A stretch of DNA of 64,000 bases from Craterostigma plantagineum (GCA_027422505.1 JAPQWV010000641.1:248001-312000); one strand, 5' to 3'. Positions 48,171 through 64,000 are shown, counted from the stretch's first letter. A program made the numbers and translations. The notes: generated from the sequence alone by a model not told the origin.

Positions 48171-49145
48171 TGTTGGCGTGACAGCGGACCTGGTCGAATA
48201 ACACAACGGCTAATATTTTAGCAATTAAAGATAAAAGTGGACACCAAGATTTAACTTGGAAAATCCCCAAACAAATCGGGGTAAAAAATCACGGGTAAGG
48301 AAGAAGAATCCACTATAGAGGAAAACATAGGAGTTACAACATCTCAATCTATGAAGAAAAACCCTCAATATCTCTCGTTATAATCGGAAAAAAATACCGA
48401 CAAATTCTCTATTTTTATTTCTCTCTATTTTCTCTCTTTCTTCTTTGTGGGATGCATTTATTTCTGAACATTGGTATACCTATTTATAGGGAAAGTTTGT
48501 ATGTGAACAAACTAAAAAAGTCAATACACGAAAAGGAATTAGGCGCCGGATTTTTTCCCTTCCTTCACGCGTATCCCTTTTGACCGTTCAACTCATGCGC
48601 CTACTTTTTTTTTTTATTTTGTTGGCATTTATATCCACCCCAAACATAGAATAGATAACTATCCCCCTCCCTCCGGTCGAATAACACCACAGCTAATATT
48701 TGAGCAATTAAAGATAAAAGTGGACACCTTGATTTGACGTGAAAAACCCCCAAACAAATCGGGGTAAAACCACGGGTAAGGAAGAAGAATCCATTATAGA
48801 GAAAAATATAAGAGTTACAACATCTCAATCTATAAAGAAGAAAACCCTAAATATCTCTCTTTATAATCGGAGAAAAATACCGACAAACTCTCAATTTTTA
48901 GTTCTCTCTATTTTCTCCCTTTCTTCTTTGTGGGATGCATTTATTTCTGAACATTCTTAGTCTATTTATAGGGAAAGTTTGTATGTGAACAAACTAAAAA
49001 AGTCAGTACACGAAAAGGAATTAGGCGCCAATTTTGTTTCCTTCCTTCACGCGCAACCCTTTTGACCGTTCAACTCATGCGCCTACTTTTTCTTTTTATG
49101 TTGTTGACATTTATATCCCCCAAACATAATATACCAACCCCCTCC
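48171..49145 (-). repeat. Copia LTR sequence, tandemly duplicated
   Basis: Two direct copies of about 480 bp (48192-48673 and 48674-49145), each with the minus-strand promoter-like CTATAAATAG element (near 48483 and 48963 on plus). Only the first begins with the TGTTGG end that adjoins the primer site complement at 48157-48168. The second is probably a tandem LTR remnant from unequal exchange. Confidence 0.7.
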
Positions 49146-50301
49146 ACAAAAAAAAAAAAAAAAAACCCTTTGTAATTTGAGGGTTCGCCTACACCAAATT
49201 CTGAAATGTTTAAGGCGTGAGAGTTTGGAAAACAGATTAGCTGGTTAATTAGTTGAAATCATCTGTCCCATTTCCTGTCTCACTCCTTTAAAATTGATTT
49301 TTATGATTATCGAAAAATATATGATATGGATATCAAATCGATCATCATAAAACAAGAATAAATTGGATGTGTTAATTTATTTTCATCATATAAATCTCAT
49401 GACAATTTTATGATTTGGTGGACTATAGGATTAAAAGAATAAATAAATAAAAAGAAATTTTGTGAACCGTCAGATTTAAATTTTAACGGATCTGATCATT
49501 TTGGCACATAGAGGGACATGTTTTGTGGGACAAATGATTTCATGGGACTGGTTAATGATGTTCGAAATTGCTTAGTGGTTATTATATTAAGATTTTATAT
49601 ATTTAATTTACAACACATGTTATAACATTTGTAACTCATTGGAAAAAAGGCTTTTATGAAGCCCATTTTACTTGCCCAGACCAGACGGGAACTAATGTCA
49701 GGGCTTACATTAAATTTTATGTTACGTAGTTGACTTTTATATTATTTACTTGGAAATGGATAGTTTTCTAAATACTGCCATAACTTAGTTGAAAAGAAAC
49801 GAAAATAAGGTGAGAATGTGCATTAGCTTGGATATTGTAGTAATTGGTTATCGTTTACTAATGAGCCATTGTTCCAACCGAACAAGAACATGTGGCGCGA
49901 CGACGTCGTATTATTGATTAGAGCTAGAGCATTCTCTTTAGGAATCACCGCTTTGACAATAACAAGAAGTATCTAAATTGAAGTTGATTAGGCACTTGGG
50001 TGGTTTTATATTTATATAATATCAAACGTTGGTTAAGAGATTTTTATATGAATATTATAGCAGCAAATTTGTAGTTATCAAGAATTGGCAGACAACTCAC
50101 ACTCTTAATTAGTAATTCTGACGGGCTTACAATAAAATAACAAACAATTAACTAGAAAAAGCCTGCACATGTTTTCTTTTTCATAATTTGCAAATAAATT
50201 AGTTCAAACTCTTACTACCATAAGTTTTTTTATACGAATTCTCATCTATATATGGGCTCTCAACTTTAAATAAATCGATGAGAACTAGGTTATTTGAATA
50301 A
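49146..50301. other. Intergenic, no supported feature
   Basis: AT-rich sequence with an A-run near 49150-49165. No ORF with recognisable protein and no clear repeat structure. Confidence 0.5.
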
Positions 50302-50309
50302 CTCAATAC

Positions 50310-50779
50310 TAGAGCCGTCAAAATGGCGGGGCGGGCCGGGCCGGGTTGGCCCGCCGCCCGCCAAAGCCCGCCACTTGGCGGGGCGGGGCGGGCTGGCCCG
50401 CCACCTAGCGGGCCTAAAAAATCAGGAATTATTAATTATAATTTAATTTATTAATTAGTTTTAGTTAATTAAGGTATTTAATAATAAATTATGGATAAAT
50501 AATGTATTAATTATATATTTATAAATACATATGTTATTAATTATGGTATAATTAAGGAATTATTAACTATTAAATTAATATATTTAAACATAATATATGA
50601 TATAATATATATATATTAATTTATTTAAAATGGCGGGCTAGCCCGCGGGCCAGCCCCCGCCCCGCCAAGCCCGCGGCCCGCGCGGGCTGGGGCGGGCCTA
50701 AAATATCCCAGCCCAGCCCGCCCTTTTTGGGGGGCGGGGCGGGCCGGCCCCCGGGCCACGGGTCCATTTGACGGCTCTA
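50310..50779. mobile_element. hAT-like MITE with CCCGCC-motif ends
   Basis: 470 bp with perfect 8-bp duplications CTCAATAC (50302-50309, 50780-50787) and perfect inverted ends TAGAGCCGTCAAA. Subterminal GGCGGG/CCCGCC runs and an AT-rich core match the copy at 33206-33703. Confidence 0.9.
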
Positions 50780-50787
50780 CTCAATAC

Positions 50788-53200
50788 CTACAAACTGTGA
50801 ATTCAACTAAATAATGACGAATTATCCTTTTCAACTATTCTACTTTGATGAAAAAAGAAAATTGATCAACCTTTTTCACCATATGTACTTTTACTAAAAC
50901 GCAGAAATCTAATTTGCCAACTACGATGTTTTAGCTGAAAGTTTCAAGACTGAGGTAATAACGTGTCCATTCCTCGACCACCTCAAAAATATCCGACTTT
51001 TGCCCTAAAAAGACAGATTATAAAATATCTTGTGGCTGTTATTTTTCTTGGTGGGTGTTTATACTTTATATTACCTAATTTCCAGCAATGCCCAAGTTCA
51101 CTAAAAAATAAAATGTGGTTCAGAATCATTTCGTATTTTATATTTAAGATGTAGGCCATCGCCAAGACGCCAACGTTATTAAATTGTGGGGCGGTGGGTT
51201 GCGTGACGTGGCGATAAAGTTCGAAAAGCTCCACCTCCTGTGGGCCCAGCAGAATATATTATACAACAATAACAATATATACTTGCCGTGAAAATTAAAG
51301 GATATATTACGTTTTAGGGCCTTCTTTAGGTTTTTAAATCGGATTCAGATCCTGTCAGTATAAAATTGAGTTTTAAGGAACCGCTTTTTGCAGTACCACT
51401 TGATTGTTCTCCAGTACCACTTCATTGTTATTCAGTACCACTTCATTCTTCTGCCGTAAAAAACGAAGTGGTACTGCAAAACAATGAAATTGTACTGCAG
51501 AACAATGAAGTGATACTGCATAAATCGAGTCCTTATATCTAATTTTTAAACTAATAGGGCTTGAAATCAATTTTAAAACAGTAACATGCCTGAAATGAAA
51601 ATTGCCAAAATTAAATTGTTCTTTGTCACGGTCACGATCAATCTCATGCACAATACACATCCGCAATGGAAAACATTTCACCACACATCGCCTTTCTTGA
51701 TCCAATCTACATACCCTTGGCTTTTGTATTTTCTCATCATTATTTATTTAATTTTATATATTTTGAGAGGTTCTAGGTACTTTATATTTAATCGTCAGCA
51801 TATTTATAAGTTAAAATATTATTGTATCCTACGAGAAGCATAACAACGTCTATGCAATTTGTATCATTTTATATAACCAAGTCTTTTTCACATGTGGTGT
51901 CTTGTGTATGGAGAAGGGTCTTATCTACACTACACGTCACTATTTTAAATATCATATAGAAATGGTAGTTGAGTTGCTTGAAAATCATTTTAAGTGGCTG
52001 TGAGATATTTAAATTTAAATTGATATTTGTATCAGTGGGTGTGGGGATAGGATATTTATGTGGGAAGTAGGGTTTTGGCAGAGCTGTGAAGAAAGGGAAA
52101 GTTTTCTCGCCACTGGGTCTTAAAACATGTGGTTCGTATAACGTCTTTTCTATTTATTTCTCGATAATATTTCTTAATCACATATATCTCTAGATATTGC
52201 ATGCGAAAATAATAACACTAACACCATTTTAATAAACTAGTAACTTTTGGGAAAAAGTAGTTTACTGAATTTATGCAGTGGGTCATTTTTATATTATTTA
52301 TTTATATTTTAATTACCGCAGTGGAGAGAAAAGATATTAATTTAACTAAAAAATCGACAATACAAAGGTTATAATGACATATCACCACAGTGTCTATGAG
52401 GGTCTGGACCTTAATAAAATAGAAAGATATATATTCCATCTACCATGACACCACAATTTACACTAAAACAAGTTACATCTCATCATCTGCTATTAAATGA
52501 TGACGACTCCTAGTGCGATTAACCACCTAGCGATATGTCTCGTCGAATGAAAATTGAAGCCACTCCAAGAACTTCATCTATCACTTACACAAAATCCTTT
52601 AGAATCTCACTATAGTTTTATCATAACATAGCAAATTTTTTTTATAGGTTTTAGAATAACATGGCACAAAAAAAAAAAAAAAAAAATTTTGTCGGTCAGG
52701 AGATATCCGGACACAACGTTATCGTACTCCCTACATCAAAATAGATACAGTCTGAGTTCAATTAAATTCTTTTTTTTTTTTTTGCTATTTGACGATTTCT
52801 AGTTTTTATTAATTTTCCTAATATGCCTCTCGGTCTCAAACACAAACTAAAATAACAAATAGTTTAATTAAAATCAAACCCTTGACTTTTTAATTTATGT
52901 TTCCACCATAAAACTATCCAGTGAGAGATAGGTGAAGATCTTTGATTCATATTTTGTCGGGTGAAGTTAGTGTACCGATGTGGGAAAAATAATATCAACA
53001 CGACCATTCAAAGCCTAACACGTGGACGTATCAGTATCGGATGGGGTGAGGCAAACAAACATTAAAAATACGCAGATCGAACGCATTCTGATATCATGTT
53101 AAATTGGAATTTTCACTCTAAAACCAATTTGAGTCAGGTGAAATTAATTTCCAATATTGGACAAAATTATCTCAAACATGAACCATCATCTGGAATATAA
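50788..53200. other. Intergenic region upstream of the MYB gene
   Basis: AT-rich, with homopolymer A/T runs near 52665-52690 and 52770. Apart from the fold-back repeat at 51391-51522 I see no gene or well-bounded element. Confidence 0.5.
51391..51522. repeat. Fold-back of repeated CAGTACCACTTCATTGTT units
   Basis: Three direct copies of a roughly 22-bp unit (CAGTACCACTTCATTGTT) are followed by three inverted copies (GAAGTGGTACTGCAAAACAA), so the whole can form a hairpin with internal register choices. Flanks near 51320 and 51560 look weakly inverted, suggesting the middle of a MITE. Confidence 0.65.
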
Positions 53201-53232
53201 AAATCTAACCAGTTTGGCGCAACTATTTGTTG

Positions 53233-53431
53233 CACGTGATCATGTCTTGGTTCCAAGTTTGCTATTTGGTCCGTGAGATGAGATGTAATAAAAACCAAAG
53301 TGAAGACGCGAAAAAAAAAAGAGAAGAAGAAAAGAACAAAGACCACTATTGAGCCTCCGCGTGGCGAGAAGCTGCTGGCGTTGCTTTAACGAAAAAGTGA
53401 GGGATAAAGCGCAAAATGCACACGCCACGTG
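53233..53431. promoter_or_regulatory. Two G-boxes upstream of the MYB gene
   Basis: CACGTG at 53233-53238 and at 53426-53431 (within GCCACGTGTC), 440-640 bp upstream of the start codon. G-boxes bind bZIP and PIF-type bHLH factors and are common in light- and clock-related promoters. No functional evidence is available here. Confidence 0.4.
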
Positions 53432-53873
53432 TCCTCGCCATTCTTTGAATCTCAGCCACAAAACAAAGTTGCCTTGAAGACTTTCTCGGTCCTTCTCTAT
53501 ATCCCACAACCAATTTACATTAATTTTCTCCCCTGACCTGCTTTGCAATTTCCCTTATCGGTGTGCTATATCAATGTTGTGCTGCCATTTGTTCCTAGCC
53601 GAAGAAAAAAATATCATCTTTTTGCTTAGCGCCTTGTAGATTTCCTCTGCTCCAATCATATGAATTTTTGAGAAAAAGATCCGACCTTTGGGATTTTTTC
53701 TGCTTACTATTACCCAGTTCTTATTGCGAAGCAGCGCGAAAGTTTAGAAATTCGATTCTAATTTTTCTTCTGAGATCTTCAGAAGAGGGTTTAAATCTGT
53801 GAGTTCCTCTTAGTTCTGTCTCTGTGAGGAAGTGATTAGCAAACAAGCTTAGGGAGAAGAAGACAAAGTCTTG

Positions 53874-55855
53874 ATGGTTTCAGCAGCATCTACGACTACG
53901 CAGGTGATTCAGATCTCTGAACCCATATGGGAGTTTTTTTGGTACTTCGACGAAATCGATTCTTGCCCATGATTTTATTACAACTGTAACTTGTGCCAAG
54001 ATTTCGCTTTATTGGTGTTCGCTGTGAAAAACAGAGCAGGGAAACGTATTATAGTACCCTAGTTATTTGAGGTTTCCTCACAATTGCGTTTGGTGGTGAG
54101 GTTATATAGATATCTATACAAACAGATTTTTTATGGTTATGTTCTATCCAAATCGGAAAGAAGGAACGAAGATGAGAATTTCCAATTTTTTGGTCAGACC
54201 GTGTCTGTTCTTTATACTTGTGTTCCTTACAATGAAGTTCTTGAGACAGTCTCATTACAAGATGGTAGATACAATACAAAGCGATTTCCCTGATTTTTCT
54301 CAAAGCTTGCAACGAAAAGATTACCCATAAATAAACGTTTTCTTCTCTCTTTTTGGCCTCTTCTATTCCAGGAAGAACATGGAGACAATAAAGTTTTGTC
54401 TGAAGCTGTTAAGGGCATTGCAATAAGCGAGCATCAGCTTAATCACGAGGATGAAATGATTCCAAAGGTCTTAAACTCTCTACTGTTCTTTCTTAGTTTG
54501 AACTTAAGTTGGATTGAAACATCAAACTCATCTTATTTATGCATTTTTGGACAGGTGAGAAAGCCTTACACGATAACTAAGCAAAGAGAACGATGGACCG
54601 AAGAAGAGCACAAAAAGTTTCTCGAGGCACTGAAACTCTACGGTCGGGCCTGGAGGAAAATCGAAGGTGTAAATCTAATCTAATATATATCTATATATAT
54701 TTATATATATACACTGTTTCAGTATCTGATTGGCCTTATAATATCTGTTGTAGAGCATGTTGGTTCAAAGACAGCAGTGCAAATCAGAAGCCATGCTCAG
54801 AAGTTTTTCTCCAAGGTCTTCTTACCCATCAATCTTATGAATCGCCCAAAAAGAAAAGAAAAAAAAAACATAAAATGACCTTAAAAAGAAAAAAAAAAAA
54901 CTATTTACGCCGCCTTTTCGAGTAAGTCGTAATATCTCTTACGGTTATGATGACACACACCGAGGCGAGCAAAATCGACACTTCATTGTTATGTATGAAT
55001 GTTTGCTGATGATTTCTAAATGTGTCCGAATTTTTAGATCACCCGCGAGATTGAAGGCGGCGATGAGAGCGCGGCGAAGCCCATCGAAATCCCGCCTCCG
55101 AGGCCTAAGAGAAAACCATCGCACCCTTATCCTCGCAAGAACGTGACAATGCTCTCAAAAGCTGCTGTAATAGAAGCGAACACGTCTGTTTCTGACCAGG
55201 AAAACCAATCTCCATCTCCTCCCACCTCTGTCCTGTCTGCAATTGGCTCGGAGAGCGCAACTAATGGGGCGAAAGAAGGCAGCTCTAAATCTTCTTATGA
55301 TGCTGAGAATTCGAGCGAAGAAGAGCAGCAGGTGAGTTTTTGTTGGGCCATCGAGCAAGATTGAGTAACTAACTGTTTTTTCGGTCTTAAAATGATATCT
55401 TCGTTTTGCTGCAGATTTTGGACCTTTTGCCCCATTACGACTTTGCTGCTGCTGTTAAAGGATGCTCGAACGAATCGAATGGGCAGTTTCTAAAGCTCTT
55501 TGGGAAGACATTTATAGTCTCCGAGTGTAATAACGAAGGTGGGTCACCTAAAAGAGTCGTGGCAAGAAAGTTTCATAACAGAAAAACGTCTGAGTTTTCT
55601 GGCAATGATCTTCCATGGCTGACGCTGTACAGTGAGGAACTAAATGACTGCTCCTCTGATCCGTCGGATGAAGAGAGATCGACGGCTGCCGAAGGCTTAT
55701 CTGTCGAGTTCAAAGGGAAGGTGAAGAATTTGATATCTTCGTGTAAGTTGAGCAAGAGAATTTCGGCGAATTCGAAGGGATTCGTACCGTACAAAAGGTG
55801 CGCAGTGGAAAATTCAGACGAAAGGGATAAACAGCGTATCCGCGTCGAAGCTTAA
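53874..55855 (+). CDS. REVEILLE1/7-like single-MYB transcription factor
   Basis: Six coding exons: 53874-53903, 54372-54467, 54555-54666, 54754-54815, 55038-55331, 55415-55855. All introns are GT-AG and phases are consistent, giving 344 residues. The MYB domain (about 44-100) reads [20 protein letters not shown], then [19 protein letters not shown] and ends [19 protein letters not shown] at 92-98 is the LHY/CCA1/RVE signature. [16 protein letters not shown] follows, typical of the family. Near the C-terminus KGFVPYKRC matches the RVE1/RVE2/RVE7 subgroup. No LCL domain of RVE8-type proteins was seen. The protein would bind evening-element-like promoter DNA in the nucleus and link clock to growth or dormancy. 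The first exon is short (10 codons), as in relatives. Intact, so probably active. Confidence 0.92.
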
Positions 55856-56580
55856 ATAGCCGGCGAAATTTTCTTCCCTGAGCCGTTTTTTGGTATTAAA
55901 GTGTTTATGTGTAGTAACTTAACTGTATGCAAAGTTTTTGTTCTGTGGCGACGTATGTATGTATCATCGTTTGAACTGTACGAAATGCAAGTGATTCAGT
56001 TTTAACATCTTTGTAGTAGTTTCCGAGGTTTGTATATCTTTTTCACCCAACATTGAGCATGGTCGAGCAAAGCAATATATAGTTCAAATTATCCTCATTT
56101 TCTTAAATTCATAATAATTTTATCTTATTTTCAGGTAATCGTCAGTCCACAACATAGTGTAAATTGGACACACACCTTTCTCCTCTTGCCTTCCCTGATT
56201 TCTGGGAAAAAAAAAAAAACCCCCGTTCTAACAAAGTGGAAATAGCAAGGGACAATGTTGCTAACCAAACCTCAGTTCACGCTAAAAAAAAAAAAAAACA
56301 TTATCAAAATTGAAATTAAAAAATGAACGATGATAAGGATGTACGTAGAATGTTGGAATACAATTTGACTATTATCGCATAAACGAGTCTTAAAAGAGCG
56401 TGAATATTAATCTTAAAATGACATGAATATGAGGCTTGAAGGACCATAGTTAAGCAGCTTGAATGACACTTAAATGAGAGACCCTTGAGTTGATTGATCA
56501 CAACAAAGACTCCTTTTCTCTTACTCCCATGAATAATATAACACATACTTTTGATTCTTGGAAGATATTGTTGAACCATT
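55856..56580. other. 3' UTR and intergenic
   Basis: Contains the MYB gene 3' UTR, then A-runs near 56205 and 56286. No other feature is supported. Confidence 0.5.
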
Positions 56581-56585
56581 GAAAG

Positions 56586-57047
56586 TGTTAAGGATATTTT
56601 GATTCCCGATAATTTAATTGCCCGAGAAATTACGATAATAAATAAAAGAGACGAAAAATAAATTTGGACAGTGAACACAAGAATTTACGTGGTTCGACCA
56701 TAATGACCTACGTCCACAGGCCGTAAGGTAGAACTTCTTTATCATGTGGACATATTACAGACATGTATACCATACCTGTAAAGAGGATATGTCTCTTAGA
56801 GGATTTATTTGTTGGAGTGGTGTGTTCTCTACTGCCTCGTAATATGCCTATTTATAGGCGATTTCTCCCTCACTCTTCCATGTGAAAATAAGACAAAAAT
56901 AAAGCAGCACACCATTTGAATATTCAACTCCGTAGCCAAAATGATAACTTGTTTCCTTCATAGCATTATTTTCCACGTGGCCTTTATCGTTCACTTGTTG
57001 AATGGTCAAAGACCATTACTTTATTGAGCACAAAGGTCACTTTAACA
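56586..57047 (-). repeat. 3' LTR of the copia derivative
   Basis: 462 bp, alignable along its length with 58885-59383 but lacking an approximately 35-bp block near 59090-59130 and differing at many sites. Confidence 0.85.
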
Positions 57048-57479
57048 AATCTCTACCTTGACCTTTGGTACTGTAGATTATTCCACCTTAATTTAATAAT
57101 ACATTTGTCTCCCTCCGACCTTAGCCCCAACGGGCTATTTCACCAACTTTGAAACACTAATCAAGTCCAAGCAATGCTTGAACTTGGTAACTGGAAGAGT
57201 CTTCGTAAACATATCCAAATGATTATCTTCGTGTTAATCTTCTTGATAACACCTTCTTATCTGCAAGGATATCACAAGCATCAATATGTTTAATCTTTTC
57301 TTGATACATCTGATCCTTAGTCAAATAAATCGCACTTTGACTATCACAGAAAATCGTAAACTCTCTGATTCCGAGTTAATTCACTGAATAACCCTTTCAA
57401 CCACAAAGCTTCTTTCATTGCGTCAGTAATGACCATGTATCTGCTTCAGTAGTAGATAACGCCACTAAATGCTGTAGAG

Positions 57480-58692
57480 TTGCTTTCCATCTAACTGCAC
57501 AACCCACAATATAAAATACATAACCAGTAGAGATCGTCGTTTATCGAGATCACCTGCATAGTTTGAATCGATAAAGCTAATGAGAGCTCACTGTTTCTGC
57601 CAAACTCCAAACAAATGCTTAAAGTATCCTTCAAGTATATGAGAATGAGAATCCACTTCACTGCTTGCCCGTGTTCTTTTTCTGAGGTAGCCATATACCT
57701 GCCAACAACACTAATAGCCTATGAAATATCAGGATGTGTACATACCATTGCATACATAATACTGCGGAATGCACTCGAGTAGGGAACTCGTACCAAGTAC
57801 ACTTCTTACTCATCTGATGATGGTGACTGAGCAACGCATAGCCTAAAATGGCTAGCAAGAGGAGTGCTGACTGGTTTGGCATCGTTCATGCCAAATCTCT
57901 CCAAAACCTTCTTGAGGTAACTTTCCTGGGTCAGATGAACTTATCAGCTCCTCTATCACGTCTCCATACCAAGAATCTTCTTAGCTGCTCCTAAATCTTT
58001 CATCTCAAATTCATCGTTCAATAAGGCCTTTAACTGGTGAATTTTTGCAAGATTCTTAGCCACAATGAGCATGTCATAAACATATAACAACAGATAAATC
58101 AACGAGCTGTCATTTAACTTCTGAAAGTAAACACAAATATCATACTTGCTCCTGCAGAAACCATGGCCCAACATGAAAATAATCAATCGTTTACGCCGTC
58201 TTGAGGATTGCTTTAATCCGTAAAAGGATTTCTTCAACAAACAAACTTAGTCTTCTTTTCCTTCAACTATGAAGCCTTCAGGTGGCTTTATATAAATTTG
58301 TTTATCTAAATTGCCATGTAAGAACACCGTCTTGACGTCAAGCTGTTCTAACTCAAAATCATGCACACTAATAGAGCTATGTCAAACGACATGTGAGAAT
58401 ACATCATTAAAATCAACACATTGTACCTCACTATAGCATTTCACGACTAATCATATCATATACTTGCATCGTTAAAACCGGATAAACCTTATTTCTTATT
58501 GAAGACCCACTTACATCCGACTATTTTCTTTTTCTTTGACTGTGACGCAAGAATCCAAGTACCATTCTTGTGCAGATACTCCATTTCTTCATTCGTCGCT
58601 ACCAGCCACTTATCAGAATTAGCATCGTTTATTGCCTCCGAATACGTAGAAGGTTCGTCGCCTCCACCTGCCTTGTGCCATTGATAAAACAT
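57480..58692 (-). pseudogene. Copia RT/RNase H remnants
   Basis: Minus-strand pieces: YSEAINDANSDKWLVATNEE and VGCKWVFNKK (RT start), then KKSFYGLKQSSRR and the VYDMLIVAKN block, where the catalytic YVDD reads YVYD. LNDEFEMKDLGAAKKILGME follows, then short RNase H-side fragments. Frames are scattered and a stop occurs every 60-95 codons. Confidence 0.82.
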
Positions 58693-58884
58693 GCGAAACT
58701 AAATTCACATACTGCTGTGGTACTCGAATCTCCTGCCTCTCCCTATCTCTGGTTATAGAATATTCATGCTCGGTGCTTTCACCTTCAATAGGATCTGAAT
58801 CAGGTTCTGGATCATCCTCTTAATCCGTTGAACTCGTATCAGGATCATTTGAAAAACTACATCGGTTTGACTCTGATAACAATT

Positions 58885-59383
58885 TGTTAGGATATTTTGA
58901 TCCCCGATAGTTTAAGTGCCCCAGAAATGACGATAATAAATAGAGGAGACGGAAAATAAATTTGGACAGTGAACACAAGAATTTACGTGGTTCGGCCAAG
59001 ATGACCTACGTCCACGGGCCGAAGGGTAGAACTTCTTTATTATGTGGAGATAGTAAAGACAGGCATACCTCGTAAAGAGGTATGTCAAAAAAACAGCTAC
59101 AATGATTGTGAGAATAAAATAAGCGGACTGACATAGGATTTATTTGTTGTGGTGGTATGTTCTCTACTGCCTCGTATTCTGCCTATTTGTAGGCGATTTC
59201 TCCCTCACTCTTCCATGTGAAAAGAAGAAAAAAAATAAAACAGCACACCATTTGAATATTCAACCCCGTAGCCGAAATGATAACATGTTTTCTTCATAGC
59301 ATTATTTTTCATGTGGCCTTCATCCTTCATTTGTTGAATGGTCAAAGACCATTACTCTATTGCGTACAAAGGTCACTTCAACA
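58885..59383 (-). repeat. 5' LTR of the copia derivative
   Basis: 499 bp, TGTTAGG to TTCAACA on plus. On the minus strand it is the upstream LTR, next to the worn primer site. Confidence 0.85.
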
Positions 59384-59388
59384 GAAAG

Positions 59389-59567
59389 CTACAAGAGAGA
59401 CTTTTAAATAGCATTTTAGGGCAGTGAACTAATCTTCGCGCCTCAACCTTCATGTTCATAATACTTTGTTCTTAGAGAAATACTACAACATAGAATATCC
59501 TTTAATGTAGAAAATAGAATCAAATAGTGCAATAATTGGTGGAGATGAGAATGTGAATAACAGTGGA

Positions 59568-59609
<42 letters not shown>

Positions 59610-60168
59610 AGCTTCTAAATTTCATGATCTCGATAGTTAGTAACTTTATTCTGTTCTTTTTTGTCCATTTATTTCAAGCAACACTCTTTATTCCTTGCGT
59701 GAAATTCGAATTTTATCTCTATCGTGCAGCTTGCTCTGCAATAAAATAACCGAATTTGGTATATCAAACTTTTGATTGTCTTAAAATTAAATAAAAATTT
59801 AAGATAAATCATTTACGGCACAGAGCAACGATATAGGCCAACAAAGCGTTTTTAGCCGCTTGCAATGGGCCCTAGAGGAGGCCCACTATCAATTAATGAC
59901 GAGGGCCCAACTTTGCCCTAAGACAACAATTTACGCAACTGAAAAAGGAGGGATTCACACGTGGCACATCTTTTTCGCTTAAAATTACAATTTCACCCTT
60001 TCACATACTGAAATCATACGTTGTGTTGCATTCAGATAAACACGCACGAACTTCCATTGCCTTCTTTGCTTGTCTTTTACATTTCGTCTTCTATTACTGT
60101 GCGTGCTTCTAGATCCTGAAAATTAGAGTGAAGCTGATCTGTATTTGATTTGAAAGAAAGGAGAAAAA
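59389..60168. other. Intergenic and promoter of the UGPase locus
   Basis: Holds an ATCT microsatellite (59567-59609). Near 59957 is CACACGTGGCAC, an ACGTG core like an ABRE. The 5' UTR precedes the start at 60169. No other gene is seen. Confidence 0.5.
59567..59609 (+). repeat. (ATCT)n microsatellite
   Basis: About ten to eleven uninterrupted copies of the tetranucleotide. Confidence 0.9.
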
Positions 60169-63270
<3,102 letters not shown>

Positions 63271-63297
63271 TAATGGAAAGATCTCTACACTCACAGT

Positions 63298-64000
<703 letters not shown>

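Larger units (their letters stand above)
32664..49145 (-). mobile_element. Minus-strand copia retrotransposon, 3'-truncated and nested
   Basis: Read on the minus strand: LTR sequence (48171-49145, duplicated), primer site complement 48157-48168, leader, gag (37127 down to 36342), integrase remnants, RT start, then truncation near 32664 with no 3' LTR. Three insertions break it: gypsy 37178-48023, solo LTR 34073-35451 and hAT-like MITE 33206-33703. Each insertion is flanked by its own duplication, so the copia element is the oldest member of this stack. Confidence 0.82.
56586..59383 (-). mobile_element. Copia deletion derivative
   Basis: LTRs 56586-57047 and 58885-59383, flanked by GAAAG (56581-56585, 59384-59388), with TG...CA ends (TGTTAGG... 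to ...TTCAACA). On the minus strand the primer-site region reads GTTATCAGAG beside the 58885 LTR, a worn initiator-Met site. The internal 1.8 kb keeps only RT and RNase H remnants; gag, protease and integrase are gone. It lies between the MYB and UGPase loci. Confidence 0.88.

Noticed and set aside
52980..53170. Possible TRIM or copia LTR remnant (CTGATATCATGTTAAATTGG context)
   Set aside because: It resembles a worn primer-site complement, but I found no paired LTR or duplication.
53590..53625. Evening-element-like AAATATCAT upstream of the MYB gene
   Set aside because: It does not match AAAATATCT and is within AT-rich DNA, so it could be chance.

Overview
The window is eukaryotic plant nuclear DNA, almost certainly from a eudicot. 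It has GT-AG introns, a tau-class glutathione transferase, a REVEILLE-type MYB gene and a plant UGPase locus, and it holds the usual plant transposon set: LINE, Ty1/copia, Ty3/gypsy with initiator-Met-tRNA primer sites, MULE, and hAT- and CACTA-like MITEs. I cannot name the species. Roughly three quarters of the 64 kb is transposon-derived. The convincing host genes are a tau GST (29024-29761, minus), an SGNH/PC-esterase-like membrane protein (30492-31502, plus), a six-exon REVEILLE1/7-like MYB (53874-55855, plus) and a UGPase locus carrying several frameshifts (60169-63240 and beyond, plus).

Left block (164-28605): a minus-strand LINE (poly-A end near 164) is split by a young gag-only LTR element (2786-10816; 3.2-kb LTRs; 5-bp duplication ATCAA). 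Next to the LINE 5' end lies a MULE (13506-28596; 9-bp duplication TTGAAATAT). It carries a mudrA-type transposase on the minus strand and a degenerate accessory gene on the plus strand. The transposase is split by a solo LTR (17466-22019; TTCTT), which is itself split by a second solo LTR (19077-20577; ATTAT). A copia element (23104-28140; CATCG) sits upstream of the transposase and holds a CACTA-like hairpin.

Middle block (31643-49145): a minus-strand copia element is broken by a hAT-like MITE (33206-33703), a solo LTR (34073-35451; TGAAG) and a full Tekay/Del-like gypsy element (37178-48023; GATAA). Three further MITEs or MITE fragments abut its 3' end. Right block: intergenic DNA with another hAT-like MITE (50310-50779), the MYB gene, a 2.8-kb deletion-derivative copia (56586-59383; GAAAG), then the UGPase locus, whose last visible intron runs into at least 700 bp of ACT/CTA microsatellite.

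The most unusual points are: (1) a gag-only element with an intact 386-codon ORF and near-identical LTRs, apparently a recent trans-mobilised relative of the Tekay-like gypsy; (2) dispersed TCGACAT motifs and repeated stem-loop units inside the giant LTRs; (3) evenly spaced GTCACGGCCGTGAC palindromes upstream of the TATA box in one solo LTR; (4) four hAT-like MITEs whose ends are built from short GC-rich motif runs; and (5) UGPase exons with at least three frame breaks.
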